A DNA stretch of 64,000 nucleotides, taken from the NCBI GenBank assembly GCA_052117325.1, contig JBQKJJ010000009.1; one strand, written 5' to 3'. The position numbers were made by a program, and so were the translations under genes. The notes beneath the pieces are model-generated. The model had not been told where the DNA came from. It saw only the letters and a program-made list of their open reading frames with translations, and ran no database searches. Positions 8,141 to 17,990 of the stretch are shown piece after piece (the first letter of the stretch is position 1; each line of letters starts with the position of its first letter). The stretch is from CAG-964 sp902789345. Its GTDB lineage: Bacteria; Bacillota; Clostridia; Oscillospirales; Acutalibacteraceae.

Positions 8141-8635
8141 GTGAATAAGGTTATTAGGTTGGAAAAGCGAAAAGCAGCGGCACTTATTTTTACTGTAGGT
8201 ACTGTATTGCTTGTAGCTTTTATTTGGCTGCATTCCCTGGTACCGGCCACAATATCTGCCCAAGAAAGCGGTAATGTTTTGTCGGCTGTAGAGGTGATTT
8301 TGGGGGCGCTTAACTTAAATCCACAGCTAAATGATTTTATTATTCGCAAAGCGGCGCACTTTAGTGAATTTACGGCTTTGGGTGTTATGGTTACATCTTC
8401 ATTCAAATTATATTACGGCAGCATTAGGAAATATGTATTTCATATATTATTTTTGTTGCTTATGGTACCTGTAGTTGATGAGAGTCTGCAATATCTCTCA
8501 CCGGGAAGAAGCGCCCAGGTTAGTGATATACTGCTGGACTTTAGCGGCTGTATGACAGGAATGCTGCTTGCCTGTGCGATAGCACTGTTTGTACATAAAG
8601 TAAGAAAAAATAAAAAGGAAAGGATTGTGAGATAA
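8141..8635 (+). CDS. VanZ-like membrane protein
   Basis: I choose the GTG at 8141 because GGGAGG lies seven bases upstream; the upstream ATG at 8099 would place the start inside the leader hairpin. The 164-residue product has about four transmembrane segments, the conserved R-K-x-A-H-F-x-E-F motif near residue 70 and D-E-x-x-Q-x-x-x-P-G-R near residue 112, which define the VanZ-like family (PF04892). VanZ itself gives low-level teicoplanin resistance, but most relatives have no known function. Its stop codon overlaps the MATE gene start by one base (TAATG), so the two are translationally coupled. Confidence 0.85.
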   Translation: MNKVIRLEKRKAAALIFTVGTVLLVAFIWLHSLVPATISAQESGNVLSAVEVILGALNLNPQLNDFIIRKAAHFSEFTALGVMVTSSFKLYYGSIRKYVFHILFLLLMVPVVDESLQYLSPGRSAQVSDILLDFSGCMTGMLLACAIALFVHKVRKNKKERIVR

Positions 8636-10026
8636 TGGAAAATGTTAAGGAAAATAAAATGGGCACTGCCCCATTGTTAAAGCTGATAATGTCTATGGCT
8701 GTTCCTGCAATGTTCTCAATGATTGTTCAGGCGCTTTACAACATTGTAGACAGCATATTTGTTGGTCAGTACAGCTTCCATGGGGACACCAGCCTGGGAT
8801 TAAAGGCAGTTTCACTTGCATACCCACTGCAAATGCTGCTTATATCGGTTGCAGTAGGAACAGGCGTAGGTATAAACTCGTTGGTTTCAAGAAAGCTGGG
8901 TGAAAAAAAGCAGGAGGAGGCCAATAGTGCGGCTACGCATGGTTTGCTGCTTGGCTTTTTTAACTGGATAATTATGCTTATACTTGGTTTAACCATAGTT
9001 ACACCTTTTATAAAAAGCTACACAAGTAACCCCGACATAGTGCAAATGGGCATAGACTATCTGTCAATTGTAATGGTATTTTCTTTTGGCTCGTGTATAG
9101 AGGTATGCATAGAAAAAATATTGCAGGCTACCGGTAATATGATATTCCCTATGATTTTTATGCTTGTGGGAGCAGTAACAAATATAATACTGGACCCAAT
9201 ATTTATTTTTGGCTTTGATATGGGAGTTAAAGGTGCGGCCGTGGCAACTGTTGCCGGACAAATTTTGTCACTTATTGTAGCGTTGTGTGTGTTGTTTGGA
9301 AGAAAACACGCAATACATATTTCCTTTAAGAACTTTAAATTTTCCTGGACTACAATAAAAAACATTTATGCAGTTGCAATACCGGCAATTATAATGCAGT
9401 CTATTACATCTGTAATGCTTATTTTTGTAAACGGAATTTTCAGCGCTAAGTACCCTGGTCAGGACGGTGAAGACGCCATTACTGTATTGGGCATTTACTT
9501 TAAGCTGCAGTCATTTATATTTATGCCTTGCTTTGGCTTAAACCAAGGTTTGCTGCCTATTATGGGCTACAATTACGGTGCAAGGAAAAAGGACAGGCTG
9601 TTAAAAACATTAAAATACGGCTGTATAATTGCCGGAATTATTATGGCTGTAGGCGTTGTTATATTCCTTACAATACCTGATTTGCTTATGAGAATGTTTA
9701 ACGCCGGCGACAATATGATGGCACTGGGCACTACTGCCTTAAGAATTATATGCATATGCTTCCTGCCTGCCGCTATAGGCATAGTTTTCACCGCTATGTT
9801 CCAAGCAACAGGTCACGGACTGAGAAGTATGGCTATATCGCTTTTAAGACAGCTAATTGTTTTAGTGCCTGCGGCATACTTTTTGGCTGATATAGAATTA
9901 AATGCAGTATGGTTTGCTTTCCCTATAGCAGAGAGCTTTTCCTTAGCAACAGCGATAATATTCTTTGTAACGCTCTATAAGAAAAAGCTTAGGTATTTGG
10001 ACAGGCCGGATATTGTTAAATTCTGA
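8635..10026 (+). CDS. MATE family efflux transporter
   Basis: A 463-residue protein with about twelve transmembrane helices in two similar halves. The N-terminal half begins with the family pattern P-A-M-F-S-M-I-V-Q-A-L-Y-N-I-V-D-S-I-F-V-G, and the second half has the matching P-A-I-I-M-Q-S-I. MATE proteins export cationic drugs or metabolites using a sodium or proton gradient; the substrate here cannot be read from the sequence. It is coupled to the VanZ-like gene by a TAATG overlap, with AAAGGAAAGG serving as its ribosome binding site inside the end of that gene. A strong terminator follows. Confidence 0.92.
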   Translation: MENVKENKMGTAPLLKLIMSMAVPAMFSMIVQALYNIVDSIFVGQYSFHGDTSLGLKAVSLAYPLQMLLISVAVGTGVGINSLVSRKLGEKKQEEANSAATHGLLLGFFNWIIMLILGLTIVTPFIKSYTSNPDIVQMGIDYLSIVMVFSFGSCIEVCIEKILQATGNMIFPMIFMLVGAVTNIILDPIFIFGFDMGVKGAAVATVAGQILSLIVALCVLFGRKHAIHISFKNFKFSWTTIKNIYAVAIPAIIMQSITSVMLIFVNGIFSAKYPGQDGEDAITVLGIYFKLQSFIFMPCFGLNQGLLPIMGYNYGARKKDRLLKTLKYGCIIAGIIMAVGVVIFLTIPDLLMRMFNAGDNMMALGTTALRIICICFLPAAIGIVFTAMFQATGHGLRSMAISLLRQLIVLVPAAYFLADIELNAVWFAFPIAESFSLATAIIFFVTLYKKKLRYLDRPDIVKF

Positions 10027-10058
10027 TACAAAAACTTACAACACTTATACTAAACAAA

Positions 10059-10106
10059 AGAGCAGTGAGCTGACATTTATTGCCAACTCACTGCTCTAAT
10101 TTTTTA
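10059..10106. terminator. Bidirectional terminator between MATE and mntP
   Basis: AGAGCAGTGAG (10059-10069) pairs with CTCACTGCTCT (10087-10097), an 11-bp stem. On the plus strand a T run follows from 10100; on the minus strand the stem runs into TTTTGTTTA. It can end both the MATE transcript and the convergent mntP transcript. Confidence 0.85.
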
Positions 10107-10121
10107 TTTATATTTCACTAA

Positions 10122-10709
10122 TTACTGAAAAAACAAATGCTCTATTAATATTTTACAACCGATAGCTACAAGCACTATACCACCAAAAAGTCCTGCGTGC
10201 TTTGAAAGCAAAAAGCCGAAAGCTTTGCCAAGGTAAACACCTGCAATGCTTATGATAAAGGTAATAACGCCTATAATTGTAACGGCTATAAGCATTAAAG
10301 GAATTGTTTCTGCACCCACAGCCGAAGGAAGAATAATTCCTGTTGCAAGTGCGTCTATACTGGTGGCAACAGCCAAAAGCAACACTGTTCTTGTAGACAG
10401 GCTGTCTCGCTTTTCGGGTATTTCATTTTCCTTTAAATCTTTAATATAATCAATTATCATTTTGCCGCCTATTATAGCAAGCAAAATGAAGGCAATCCAA
10501 TGGTCTACACCAGTTATAAACGCCTCTCCTGCTTTACCGATAAGACAGCCGATAATTGGCATACCAAACTGAAAGGCCCCAAAAAACAATGCTAATTTAA
10601 GGGCATATGTAACCTTTAGGTTCTTAGTTAAGGCTCCGTTAGATACAGACACCGCAAAGGCGTCCATAGCTAAGCCTACGGCTATGCCGACAATAGAAAT
10701 ATAATCCAC
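10122..10709 (-). CDS. mntP: Manganese efflux pump MntP
   Basis: I choose the GTG at 10709 because GGAGGG lies six bases upstream; a longer reading from a TTG at 10736 has no such signal. The 195-residue protein has six hydrophobic segments in two homologous halves. They carry the paired metal-site motifs G-L-A-M-D-A-F-A-V-S near residue 10 and A-T-S-I-D-A-L-A-T-G near residue 118, typical of MntP (former DUF204). It should export Mn2+ across the cell membrane. I looked for a yybP-ykoY manganese riboswitch in the short upstream gap and did not see one. Confidence 0.9.
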   Translation of the reverse strand: MDYISIVGIAVGLAMDAFAVSVSNGALTKNLKVTYALKLALFFGAFQFGMPIIGCLIGKAGEAFITGVDHWIAFILLAIIGGKMIIDYIKDLKENEIPEKRDSLSTRTVLLLAVATSIDALATGIILPSAVGAETIPLMLIAVTIIGVITFIISIAGVYLGKAFGFLLSKHAGLFGGIVLVAIGCKILIEHLFFQ

Positions 10710-10815
10710 ACTTATTCCCTCCGAACAATATTCCAAAATAAATATATTAATAATCCCCTGAACTTATGATAAATAAGCCCCACAGAACAATCTATTTATT
10801 CTAACACATAAAGGA

Positions 10816-13800
10816 CTAAATTTCAATATAATCATTCAAATAAAAGGAATAAATAACAGATTGTTTTACGGGTTTGTGAAGAGTTGCAGACAAACCTATT
10901 TTATACAGCTTTAGCTGCGTTTCGTAGCGTTCTTTAAGCTGCTGCATATTTTTTGCATGGTCTGTTTTGTAATCAATTATAACCAGCTGACCGTCCTCCT
11001 CAAAGGCACAGTCAACAGAGCCACGCAGTAAATGTTCCTCGTTGCAGTTTTCAAAGCCTGTAATATCGGCTTTTACCATCACTTCAAACTTAACCTCTCT
11101 GTATTTAACAGGTGAATTAATATACCTTTGCATAATAGGTGTGTTTAAACACGCCTTTATGTAATCTGCATTAATGCTTTGACCTTGTTGCTCTGACAAA
11201 AAGCCGCTGTCAACAAGTCTTTTTATTTCAAACTGCGGTGAGGACATTGCTGTAACTAAATCTCCGTGTTCCATAAAGGCGTGCATAGCCGTACCACGCT
11301 GTGCCGCAGTGAGAATTTCCTTATCTTCAAAAGAAAACCTTTCTAAGAAAACCGCCCTGTTTTCCGAATGTGTAAGCGATGACGGAGTAACAACGCTTGG
11401 TACATCTACAGAGGCTTGGTAAGGGTATGGCATATTAAAGCGTTTATCAAGCTTCTCAATATCGATTTTATCTCTGCATGGGGATTTGTCCTCCTCTGCT
11501 GTAAGATCTTCGTGTTCATCGGTAAATACACTGTCGGAGTCATCCTCTGTATGCTCCTGATTTTGTTCTTCAATTTCTGTGTCTATTGTTTCAACAAAAA
11601 TGTCGTTATACGGTGTTGCACAGTATTGATGATTAAAGGCTATATTATCCTTAAAGCTTTGTGAGGCGTATTTCCAAAGTACATTATCCCTTTGACCCTT
11701 TTGCGGTTTCATAAGAAGTGTGGTGCATATTAACCATTCCAGCATTGTGTTATGCTTAATAAGGGTATTAACAGAAATTTCTTTATACATAGCCAGTTCA
11801 TTTGAAAGCTGTTCTACAATTTTAGGCAGATTATTATATGAGCCTACAAGGTGAAGCTGTTCTCTGGCTCTGGTTAGGGCTACATACAGCACACGCAGCT
11901 CCTCTGCCGCACTGTCCTGCTTCATTTTGTTTACAACGGCAAGATAAGGAAAGCTTTTATAAACAGCGTTGGTTTCTGTATCTTTTAGCTGCAAGCCTAA
12001 GCCAAGCTCACGGTCAAAGTACAGCTTATCTCTGTACATTACAGGGGATTTACCCAAATTTGCCAAAATACATACAGGGAATTCCAGTCCCTTTGAATGG
12101 TGCATTGTCATTATTTTTACGGCATTACCGTCTGTGTTGGCACCTGTTTGTGCATCTAATACTGCACCTGCCTCCTCTGCCCTGTCTATATATCTTACAA
12201 AGCTTGAAACTCCCTTGTTTTGCTCGTTTTCAAAGCTCTTTGAATAATTGTACAGCAACCTTAGGTTATTAAGTACAACGCCGCCGTCCTCCAGTGAGCC
12301 GGCAAATTCCGTTATAGCGGTTTTTCTGTATATAATATTAATAAGTTGGTCGGTAGGGTTATTTGCGGCAATTTCTCTGTAATATTCAATGTCATCTACA
12401 AATGCCTTTACTTGAGCGTTATTTTTTGACGCATCAAGTATATTTTTATACAGATAGCCCTTTCGTCCGTTTATACTCCGCAGCTGTGCTATTTGCTGTG
12501 GGGTAAAGCCAAACATAGGGCTTACCAAAGTTGAATAAAGTGGAATATCCTGCAATGGGTTGTCTACAACTCTTAGCAGGTCAATAATCATTCTAACCTC
12601 TTTACAGTCCAGCAAGGAGGCTTTGGTTTCGGTAACAACCGGGATTCCCTGCTCTTCAAGATATTCTGTGAAGATGTTTGTATTCTTTACACTGCGCATT
12701 AGTATGGCAATATCTCTATAGTCAGCTTTGCGAACAGTGTTGCCGTTTGCAACATCGTATTTGCCTACCGTATCTTTGATTATTTTTGCAACGCACTTTG
12801 CTTCTGCCATATCACGGTGGAGCTTGCTTCGCTGGGGTAAGTTATTAAGGTGCAAATATACATCACATTCATTTTCGCCCTTGTAATCAGCACCGGCCAC
12901 AAGATAATCCTCCGGTTCATAGGAAAGATTACCTAAGTCCTTTTTCATAAGACTGGAAAAGACAAAATTGACATAATCGGTTACGCCAAAACGGCTTCTG
13001 TAGTTTTTCTTTAGAACTATATTTTCGGCGTTTGAGTTTTGTGCGTTGCTGCAATATTTCTTTCTGTTTATAAATATATCCGGCATAGCCTGCCTAAAGC
13101 CATAAATACTCTGTTTAACATCCCCTACCACAAACAGATTTTTGTCGTTGTCGCTTATAATTTTAAATATAAGGTCCTGAAGCTGATTAACATCCTGATA
13201 TTCGTCAACTATAACCTGCTTAAAGCTTTTTGACAGTGTTTTTGCCTGTTCGGTTATGTTATATCTTATTGAGTTGCTTCCGTCATCTACTGCAAATTCA
13301 CCGTCTTTATCTTCATTTGCCAGGGTAAGAAGCGTATATCTCTCAATATCTGCAAAATCCAGAATGTTTTTTTCTTTCTTCAGTTGATTGTATTTGGTTG
13401 TAAAATCCCCCATAAACTCAAGCATAACTGCAGTATCGGCAATAATTCTTTTAAGCTGTTCTTCAAGCTGCTGTGGGGTAATATTGTAAAAAGACTTTAA
13501 CTTAACTATTACTTTTTTAATCTCTTCACGGTTGCTTTTGTAGCTTTCTTTAATTTCCTTACATTCGTCGCTTAAACCACGGGGTGTAGAAAGCCTTTCA
13601 AAAAAAGTGCTGCAATGTTTACCGTCAAAAAGAGCATTTTGGATTTCCTCAAAGGTTTTGCATTTTGACAGTATATCTATTACAAATTGCCTTTCTGAGT
13701 TAAACTGCTGTGAAAAGTTGTTGTCCTTTGACACATCATCTAATGAGTCCATTTTTATAAATAGCTCAGTATTGTTATGCATTAAGCCTGATATGTAATC

Positions 13801-14481
13801 TATTTGATTTATAGAATCACTTACAATGTTGTTTATCCACTTTGAATGAATAACATCTTTTTCGGAGTTTTTAAGCTCTGAAAGTGTCTGTTCCGTCCAC
13901 TTTTCAGGGAAAGGCAGTGCCGAAAGAAAGCTGTAAAAATTGATAACCGACCTTTTTAATTCATTGTCATTTGTCGAGGTTGTAAACAATGAGGCTATAT
14001 TTTTAAAATCCTCCCGCAAATAATACTCCTGCGCTACCTCCTCTACGGCATTGCACTGCAGTGCCTTTAGTTCGGAGTTATCACCAATGCGATAATCAGG
14101 CGAAATATCAAAACGGGTATAGGCGGTTTTAACTATATCCTTACAAAAGCTGTCTATAGTGCTTATATGTGCACGCTCTAAAAGCAGCTGTTGGTTTCGC
14201 AAATATTCTTCGTCCAGGTTGGGGTTGACGGCACATTGGTCAAGCAGTTGGGTAATTCGTTTGTTTATTCTTATTCTCATTTCCTCTGCCGCCAAATTAG
14301 TGAAGGTAACAATAAGCAGCTGGTCGGCCTTAATGTTTGCCGATTTATCAGTCAGCATTTGTATAACACGCTCAACCAATACGGCTGTTTTGCCACTGCC
14401 TGCCGCAGCCGACACAAGTATTGTACCGTTTCTTGCGTCTATAGCCTGCTGCTGTTGGGCATTCCATTTAACATTTGCCAT
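10816..14481 (-). CDS. addA: ATP-dependent helicase/nuclease subunit A
   Basis: A 1221-residue UvrD-like helicase with a C-terminal RecB-type nuclease. Walker A is at 25-32 (S-A-A-A-G-S-G-K-T). The D-E-Y-Q-D helicase motif is present in I-V-D-E-Y-Q-D-V-N, and the nuclease active site I-I-D-Y-K-T-D lies about 50 residues before the end. With AddB it forms the AddAB complex that resects double-strand breaks up to a Chi-like site in Gram-positive bacteria. Length is typical of AddA. The gene follows addB with a one-base TAATG overlap. I see no terminator; the next gene (mntP) begins about 100 bases downstream. Confidence 0.97.
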   Translation of the reverse strand: MANVKWNAQQQQAIDARNGTILVSAAAGSGKTAVLVERVIQMLTDKSANIKADQLLIVTFTNLAAEEMRIRINKRITQLLDQCAVNPNLDEEYLRNQQLLLERAHISTIDSFCKDIVKTAYTRFDISPDYRIGDNSELKALQCNAVEEVAQEYYLREDFKNIASLFTTSTNDNELKRSVINFYSFLSALPFPEKWTEQTLSELKNSEKDVIHSKWINNIVSDSINQIDYISGLMHNNTELFIKMDSLDDVSKDNNFSQQFNSERQFVIDILSKCKTFEEIQNALFDGKHCSTFFERLSTPRGLSDECKEIKESYKSNREEIKKVIVKLKSFYNITPQQLEEQLKRIIADTAVMLEFMGDFTTKYNQLKKEKNILDFADIERYTLLTLANEDKDGEFAVDDGSNSIRYNITEQAKTLSKSFKQVIVDEYQDVNQLQDLIFKIISDNDKNLFVVGDVKQSIYGFRQAMPDIFINRKKYCSNAQNSNAENIVLKKNYRSRFGVTDYVNFVFSSLMKKDLGNLSYEPEDYLVAGADYKGENECDVYLHLNNLPQRSKLHRDMAEAKCVAKIIKDTVGKYDVANGNTVRKADYRDIAILMRSVKNTNIFTEYLEEQGIPVVTETKASLLDCKEVRMIIDLLRVVDNPLQDIPLYSTLVSPMFGFTPQQIAQLRSINGRKGYLYKNILDASKNNAQVKAFVDDIEYYREIAANNPTDQLINIIYRKTAITEFAGSLEDGGVVLNNLRLLYNYSKSFENEQNKGVSSFVRYIDRAEEAGAVLDAQTGANTDGNAVKIMTMHHSKGLEFPVCILANLGKSPVMYRDKLYFDRELGLGLQLKDTETNAVYKSFPYLAVVNKMKQDSAAEELRVLYVALTRAREQLHLVGSYNNLPKIVEQLSNELAMYKEISVNTLIKHNTMLEWLICTTLLMKPQKGQRDNVLWKYASQSFKDNIAFNHQYCATPYNDIFVETIDTEIEEQNQEHTEDDSDSVFTDEHEDLTAEEDKSPCRDKIDIEKLDKRFNMPYPYQASVDVPSVVTPSSLTHSENRAVFLERFSFEDKEILTAAQRGTAMHAFMEHGDLVTAMSSPQFEIKRLVDSGFLSEQQGQSINADYIKACLNTPIMQRYINSPVKYREVKFEVMVKADITGFENCNEEHLLRGSVDCAFEEDGQLVIIDYKTDHAKNMQQLKERYETQLKLYKIGLSATLHKPVKQSVIYSFYLNDYIEI

Positions 14482-17400
14482 TATTGTTCCTCCTTTGCTT
14501 TGGATGACGGAATAAGATTAACTTCCATTCCCGGTGTAAATCTGCAAGCGTTCTTATATAGGCAGTAACTGCACGGCAGACTGTCAAGCTCGTTTTTACT
14601 TCCTGTAGGGACAGAGCTTATGTAGCCGTCCAACAGCATATCCGACATAAGGCGTATTTTATCATCCACCATTTTAAAAATACCCTCAAAGTCACTTTTG
14701 CCGTTTTCTTCCGAAAGCAAGTATTTTTCTGAATACGGATAGGATATTGTTTCGGTAGGTTGTTCTCCCTTTTTGCCCTTCTTTTTTGTAAACTTAACCT
14801 TTACGGGAATAAATTTTCCCGAAAGGGTTTCGTCCATTGCCATAATTATATCTGCATCACGCAAAAACAAGCCGCTGGAACAGTAGTATTTATTAAAGGA
14901 GTTTTTGACTTCACTCTGGGTTTCATCAGTCATACTGCCGTCAACAGTAACCTGAAATTCCTTTGACGGCATATAGCAAACACCGGCAGGGGCTAAATTT
15001 TCGCCGTACAGGCCTTGCCCGTTCTTTAGAATAGCTGACAGATATATGAACATTTGCAAACTTAAGCCCACTTCAAGGTCACATAATTTTAATTCTTTAT
15101 TATTGGTTTTGTAGTCTACAATTCTTACATAGGTTTTGCCGTCTGTAGGATTTTTAAATAGATCTACACGGTCTACAAAGCCTGTAATTGACACTGAACC
15201 GTCCTTTGTTTTTACCTTGTATTCGTCAAGGGCATTGCCTAATGATTTATTGTCGCTTTTAGCACGCTCTATACCTATTGAAAGCTCAAAATCCATTGGT
15301 ATAAACTTGCTGACCTTTAATTCATTTACGATCCTTTTGGCAAGCACTGCACAGCTTTTTTCTGCCCTTTTCAAGGCAAAGGCTGTTTTATTGTCAGGAA
15401 TATTATTGCTTTTAAAAGTTTCCTCTACAAATTGTTGCGAAATTTCCTTAACTATTTCATCAATATTGTAGTTAGATGTGTTCTTAACTATATCGTCAAT
15501 ATTTTCAAGCTTAAGGAATTTCTCCATAATGTAGTGTACCATTGAACCGTACTGCCGGCTGTCAAGGCCGGCCTTTCTGCGCTCTTGCAGCTTTAATCCG
15601 CTTTTGCAAAAATACATATAACCGCATTTATAAAAATCCTCTATCTTTGAGGCTGACAAGCGCATATGCTCGGAATACAGAGAATGTGCGGTGCTTGAAC
15701 TTATTGACGGCATTTCCTTTTCTTTATATTGGCAAATACCGTCAAGCAGTGCGGCATATTTTTTATCTGTCTTAAAATATGCCTCCAGCAACTGTTTATT
15801 ACTGTCCTGTATATTTATGGCGGATATGGTATGTTCAAAGGCCTGTTGTTTGCACCAAAGCTGATTTTCGCTGAATTTGTAGCTGTCACACTCAAATTCT
15901 GTTTTAAGCTGTGGCAGTATTTTTTGAACCTGTGTAACTATAGTTGACGGCAAAGCGCCGCTTCCGCTGATAGTATTGGTATAGTATGAAATATACAAGC
16001 CTTGGGACGGACTGGCAAGGGTAGAATATGCGCTAAACTGCTCTTGTGCGGCAAGGTCTGTAAGGTCACAGCAAAGTGGCAGTTTTTTGCTTAAAAGCAA
16101 GCGCCTTTCGTTGTCTGTAAACACACCGTTTGCAGTAGGTACGGATGGAAATACGCCCTGCACCGCACCGATAACAAATGTTATCTTTGGGGAATTAAGC
16201 CTTGCTCTGCCGGCTGTACCTACTATTACACGGTCAAGGCAAAGGGGTTGGTTTGCAATTTGCTCACAATTTACAGCAAGTGTAAACAGCTCAAAATATC
16301 TTTTTCCCGTCATTGTTTCATACTGCAAAATATTTGACATTTTGGATATTACGCTTATTACACTGTTCCACACCCTTGTGTATTCGTCAACAAGTTCCGG
16401 AGTATTTTGCCTCTTAAGCTTTTTAATTTTTTCTTTGATTACATTTTTAACATCAAAATTATACAAAAGCCCTGCCAAATGTTTTGAAAGCTCCAACCCG
16501 TTTCCTCGCTCTACAGCCGACTTAAAGGTTTTCAGCTTTTCATAAACATCTGCTCTTATTGCATCAATTCTATTTAAAAGCTCTCTTTCCGGCGGTGTCA
16601 TTTCCTGTAGACTAAAGCCGTTAATATTATTATTAAAGGGCTGACTCCATTTTGGCGACCAGGTAAATATGTAATTTTCTATAACAGATATATCTTCACT
16701 GCTGTATTTAGTTATGCCTGTTTTAAGCATACGAAGAATTGATTCGGAATTAAAGCCGTTGCCTACAGCCTCAAAAGCGTGTCGTATAAAATTAACCAAA
16801 GGCTTAGAATTAATATTCTGTGGCTTATCCATAAAATACCCTATGCCGAATTTTTCAAAGGTTACATCCAAAATTCCACGGTACATATCCTCATCACGAC
16901 ACACAACGGCTATATCTTTATACCTGTATTCACCTGACAAAGTAAGCTGTTTTATTACAGAGGCCACATATTCACATTCGCTGTAAATATTTGTAGCTGA
17001 ATAAATATGAACATTTTCGGGCGTAATATCATATACCTTAGTTGGAAAGGCGTATAAATTTTCCTCAACAGCCTTTAAATCACTGCAAACGGTGCGTCTG
17101 TTAATTGAAAACGGTTCATATACCTCGTGCACCTGCTGAGAACAGGCGTCAGCCAAAGCTCGTATGCGGTGGTAGGTGTCTATAGTTACTCTAAAGCGAA
17201 TACTTGTATCATCTACCCTATTGTTTCTGCATTCTGTAGAAAGTGCCACAAAAACCTCACTGGCCTGTGACATTATTGCTTTTAATACACGGTACTGCTG
17301 ACCTGTAAAGCCGGTAAACGCATCTATAAACACAGCGTAACCGTTGAAAATGCCGTGTTTTTCAATAGCCTGCGCCATATACGACAAAATATCCTGCGTG

Positions 17401-17915
17401 TGTGTATAGCTGCCCTCAACCAAGGTACTGTATGTATCTAAAATAAGTGCGGTTTCCTCCAGCTTTTGCTTTAGTGTGGTGTTGCTTACCTGTGCTTTTA
17501 CAGACAATAAATCGTCAGAAACAATGCAGTTGCTTTTGTATTCGTTAATAGTTGCAAGCATAGTATCAACAAAGTTTCTGTTTTTAATTTGCTTTTTATA
17601 TAGGTTAAGACTGTCCGAACAGCTTTCAATAGCAAGGCTCATAAGTATTTTAGATGTACCTTCATCTAAAAAATCCTTATTCAGCCCCCCTACCAACGAG
17701 AAAACATATTTAATCATTGTAGTAAAGCTGAGTATTTTTACATTTTCATCTATAGCCCTACTGTCACTGTCGAGAAAATAAAGACCTGTTTCAAAGGAAA
17801 ACTGTTCAGGTACAAGTACCAAAACCTGTTTGCCGCTGTCAATATATTTGCCGGCAGCTTCTCTTAAATATCGGCTTTTTCCGCTGCCGCTTCTTCCAAG
17901 TAAAAGATTGAGCAT
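14481..17915 (-). CDS. addB: ATP-dependent helicase/nuclease subunit B
   Basis: A 1144-residue partner of AddA. It has an N-terminal nucleotide-binding loop G-R-S-G-S-G-K-S (7-14). The C-terminal nuclease domain has I-V-D-Y-K-T-N and is framed by cysteines of the AddB iron-sulphur staple: an upstream pair in K-C-G-Y-M-Y-F-C and a C-terminal C-S-Y-C-x(5)-A-C-R-F. The helicase part of AddB proteins is inactive and recognises Chi. The complete cysteine set suggests a functional protein. It opens the addBA unit, with GGGGTGG before the ATG. Confidence 0.96.
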   Translation of the reverse strand: MLNLLLGRSGSGKSRYLREAAGKYIDSGKQVLVLVPEQFSFETGLYFLDSDSRAIDENVKILSFTTMIKYVFSLVGGLNKDFLDEGTSKILMSLAIESCSDSLNLYKKQIKNRNFVDTMLATINEYKSNCIVSDDLLSVKAQVSNTTLKQKLEETALILDTYSTLVEGSYTHTQDILSYMAQAIEKHGIFNGYAVFIDAFTGFTGQQYRVLKAIMSQASEVFVALSTECRNNRVDDTSIRFRVTIDTYHRIRALADACSQQVHEVYEPFSINRRTVCSDLKAVEENLYAFPTKVYDITPENVHIYSATNIYSECEYVASVIKQLTLSGEYRYKDIAVVCRDEDMYRGILDVTFEKFGIGYFMDKPQNINSKPLVNFIRHAFEAVGNGFNSESILRMLKTGITKYSSEDISVIENYIFTWSPKWSQPFNNNINGFSLQEMTPPERELLNRIDAIRADVYEKLKTFKSAVERGNGLELSKHLAGLLYNFDVKNVIKEKIKKLKRQNTPELVDEYTRVWNSVISVISKMSNILQYETMTGKRYFELFTLAVNCEQIANQPLCLDRVIVGTAGRARLNSPKITFVIGAVQGVFPSVPTANGVFTDNERRLLLSKKLPLCCDLTDLAAQEQFSAYSTLASPSQGLYISYYTNTISGSGALPSTIVTQVQKILPQLKTEFECDSYKFSENQLWCKQQAFEHTISAINIQDSNKQLLEAYFKTDKKYAALLDGICQYKEKEMPSISSSTAHSLYSEHMRLSASKIEDFYKCGYMYFCKSGLKLQERRKAGLDSRQYGSMVHYIMEKFLKLENIDDIVKNTSNYNIDEIVKEISQQFVEETFKSNNIPDNKTAFALKRAEKSCAVLAKRIVNELKVSKFIPMDFELSIGIERAKSDNKSLGNALDEYKVKTKDGSVSITGFVDRVDLFKNPTDGKTYVRIVDYKTNNKELKLCDLEVGLSLQMFIYLSAILKNGQGLYGENLAPAGVCYMPSKEFQVTVDGSMTDETQSEVKNSFNKYYCSSGLFLRDADIIMAMDETLSGKFIPVKVKFTKKKGKKGEQPTETISYPYSEKYLLSEENGKSDFEGIFKMVDDKIRLMSDMLLDGYISSVPTGSKNELDSLPCSYCLYKNACRFTPGMEVNLIPSSKAKEEQ

Positions 17916-17990
17916 TAAAACACCACCCCTAATTAATTATACACTGATTATATTACAAAGGCTGTACCATATTCTACCCACACTTAGAAA

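Noticed and set aside
10710..10815. Possible manganese (yybP-ykoY) riboswitch before mntP
   Set aside because: The gap is short and I could not find the conserved riboswitch core; only the ribosome binding site is clear.
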